Shown piece after piece: positions 63,340 through 64,000 of a stretch of DNA of 64,000 nucleotides (its first letter is position 1; the number at the start of each line of letters is the position of its first letter). The notes under the pieces are model-generated. The model was not told where the DNA came from. It made no database searches and was given only the letters and a program-made list of their open reading frames with translations. The translations under genes were made by a program, and so were the position numbers. Source of the DNA: Oxyruncus cristatus (Eukaryota > Chordata > Aves > Passeriformes > Cotingidae); NCBI GenBank assembly GCA_013399855.1, contig VXAY01007011.1, positions 401,128 to 465,127 of the forward strand. The letters are read 5' to 3'.

Positions 63340-63430
63340 ATCTTTTTTTTTCCCTTTCCGGGGGAAAACATTTCCAAGTAAATTTGCGTTAAACTTTTGC
63401 GGGTTATTTTCCCGATTGGAAAGAGTTGCA
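63340..63430. promoter_or_regulatory. Possible regulatory cluster with GGGGGAAA / TTTCC palindromes
   Basis: TTTCCGGGGGAAAACATTTCC at 63355-63375 is nearly self-complementary at its core and overlaps an NF-kappaB/STAT-like word. A related TTTTCCCGATTGGAAA follows at 63407-63422. CpG is retained in GCGTTAAAC and GCGGGTT between them. It could be a regulatory module. The inference is weak. Confidence 0.2.
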
Positions 63431-63988
63431 GTGGATGTCAGGAAGTATTGCGATCTGCAGCCCAGGCACCATCAGTACATCTCAGAAGATCTTCAATATA
63501 TGTATTTGTGCTTGAGTATAAATGTCTCGAAGTATAAATGTGTAATTGATTTTATATTTTATTTTAGAGTACACATATAAATAAATACACACAAGGAGAC
63601 ATCTATATTTTTATTTGCATATGAAAGACTACAAAAAATCAACTTAGGTGGTTTAATGTGTATAATTAGGGTGCATTTGAATATAGAAAAGAAGAAAATC
63701 CAGGAGAAAATGTCAAAAAGGCTCACTAACAAAGATGTAGTATTCTCTTGGCAAAAGCTGATGAATGATTTGGCATGAATTCATCTTACAGTTCTGTTAT
63801 TCTCTCTCCTACAAAGATGATATACCCCTTTCTAGCAGTTTGCATAGAATTGCAATTTGTTGTTGTTACAGCCTGTAATGACCCTTGGGTATGCACCTGA
63901 TTCCCCCCACTAGAATTACTCACCATTTTTTTTCCCGCTCTACGTTTTTCTACTAGCCATATAACATTTTTGCACTTGAAAAAGGTAC

Positions 63989-64000
63989 CAAAAAAAAAAA
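63989..64000. repeat. A-run at window end
   Basis: The window closes in a homopolymer A run. I cannot tell whether a retrotransposon tail, a gap or ordinary sequence follows. Confidence 0.7.

Overview
The window looks like bird nuclear DNA, probably from a neoavian species. It contains several CR1 LINE copies whose 3' ends carry the avian ATTCTATG-type tail. It also has a roughly 550-bp solo LTR of a kind I know from many neoavian genomes, and a background of very old amniote repeats (MIR/L2-like tails and palindromic elements). There are no operons, no prokaryotic-style dense coding, no CRISPR array and no recognisable tRNA or rRNA. Most open frames are short, start at arbitrary codons and overlap on both strands, so they look like chance.

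Layout. 1-9070 is AT-rich with no recognised gene. 9071-9955 holds an old palindromic-repeat remnant and a minus-strand CR1 tail. 10265-10713 is a ~450-bp AAAG microsatellite. 13600-14915 is an old plus-strand CR1 split by a solo LTR at 14181-14731. 16755-16895 is an L2/MIR-like tail. 19980-21050 is promoter-like: a CpG-rich block at 20743-20990, half hidden by a 436-bp assembly gap, followed at once by a minus-strand CR1 (21061-21445). 21446-36500 is a long gene-poor stretch with an octamer-motif cluster near 29.2 kb.

The best candidate for a real protein-coding exon is on the minus strand at about 36541-36805. It has an open frame, coding-like codon use and a good splice donor, but I do not recognise the protein. 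38740-41100 holds MIR-like and palindromic remnants. 47342-48371 is a tail-to-tail pair of CR1 elements. 52080-52440 is a second CpG island with a well-placed ATG. 54955-55155 is an old palindromic-type repeat. 56535-56895 encodes, on the minus strand, a broken C-terminal end of an L1-type LINE reverse transcriptase, which is unexpected in a bird. 61511-61640 is another old inverted-repeat element, and 62881-63095 looks like a conserved noncoding element.

The window therefore reads as an intergenic or long-intron region bearing perhaps one gene on the minus strand, two CpG-island promoters of unknown genes, and layered transposon fossils. I found no convincing new multi-gene system. The L1-type fossil, the unidentified exon and the palindromic repeat remnants are the observations I would follow up first. 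Repeat family names rest on remembered consensus patterns and were not searched.
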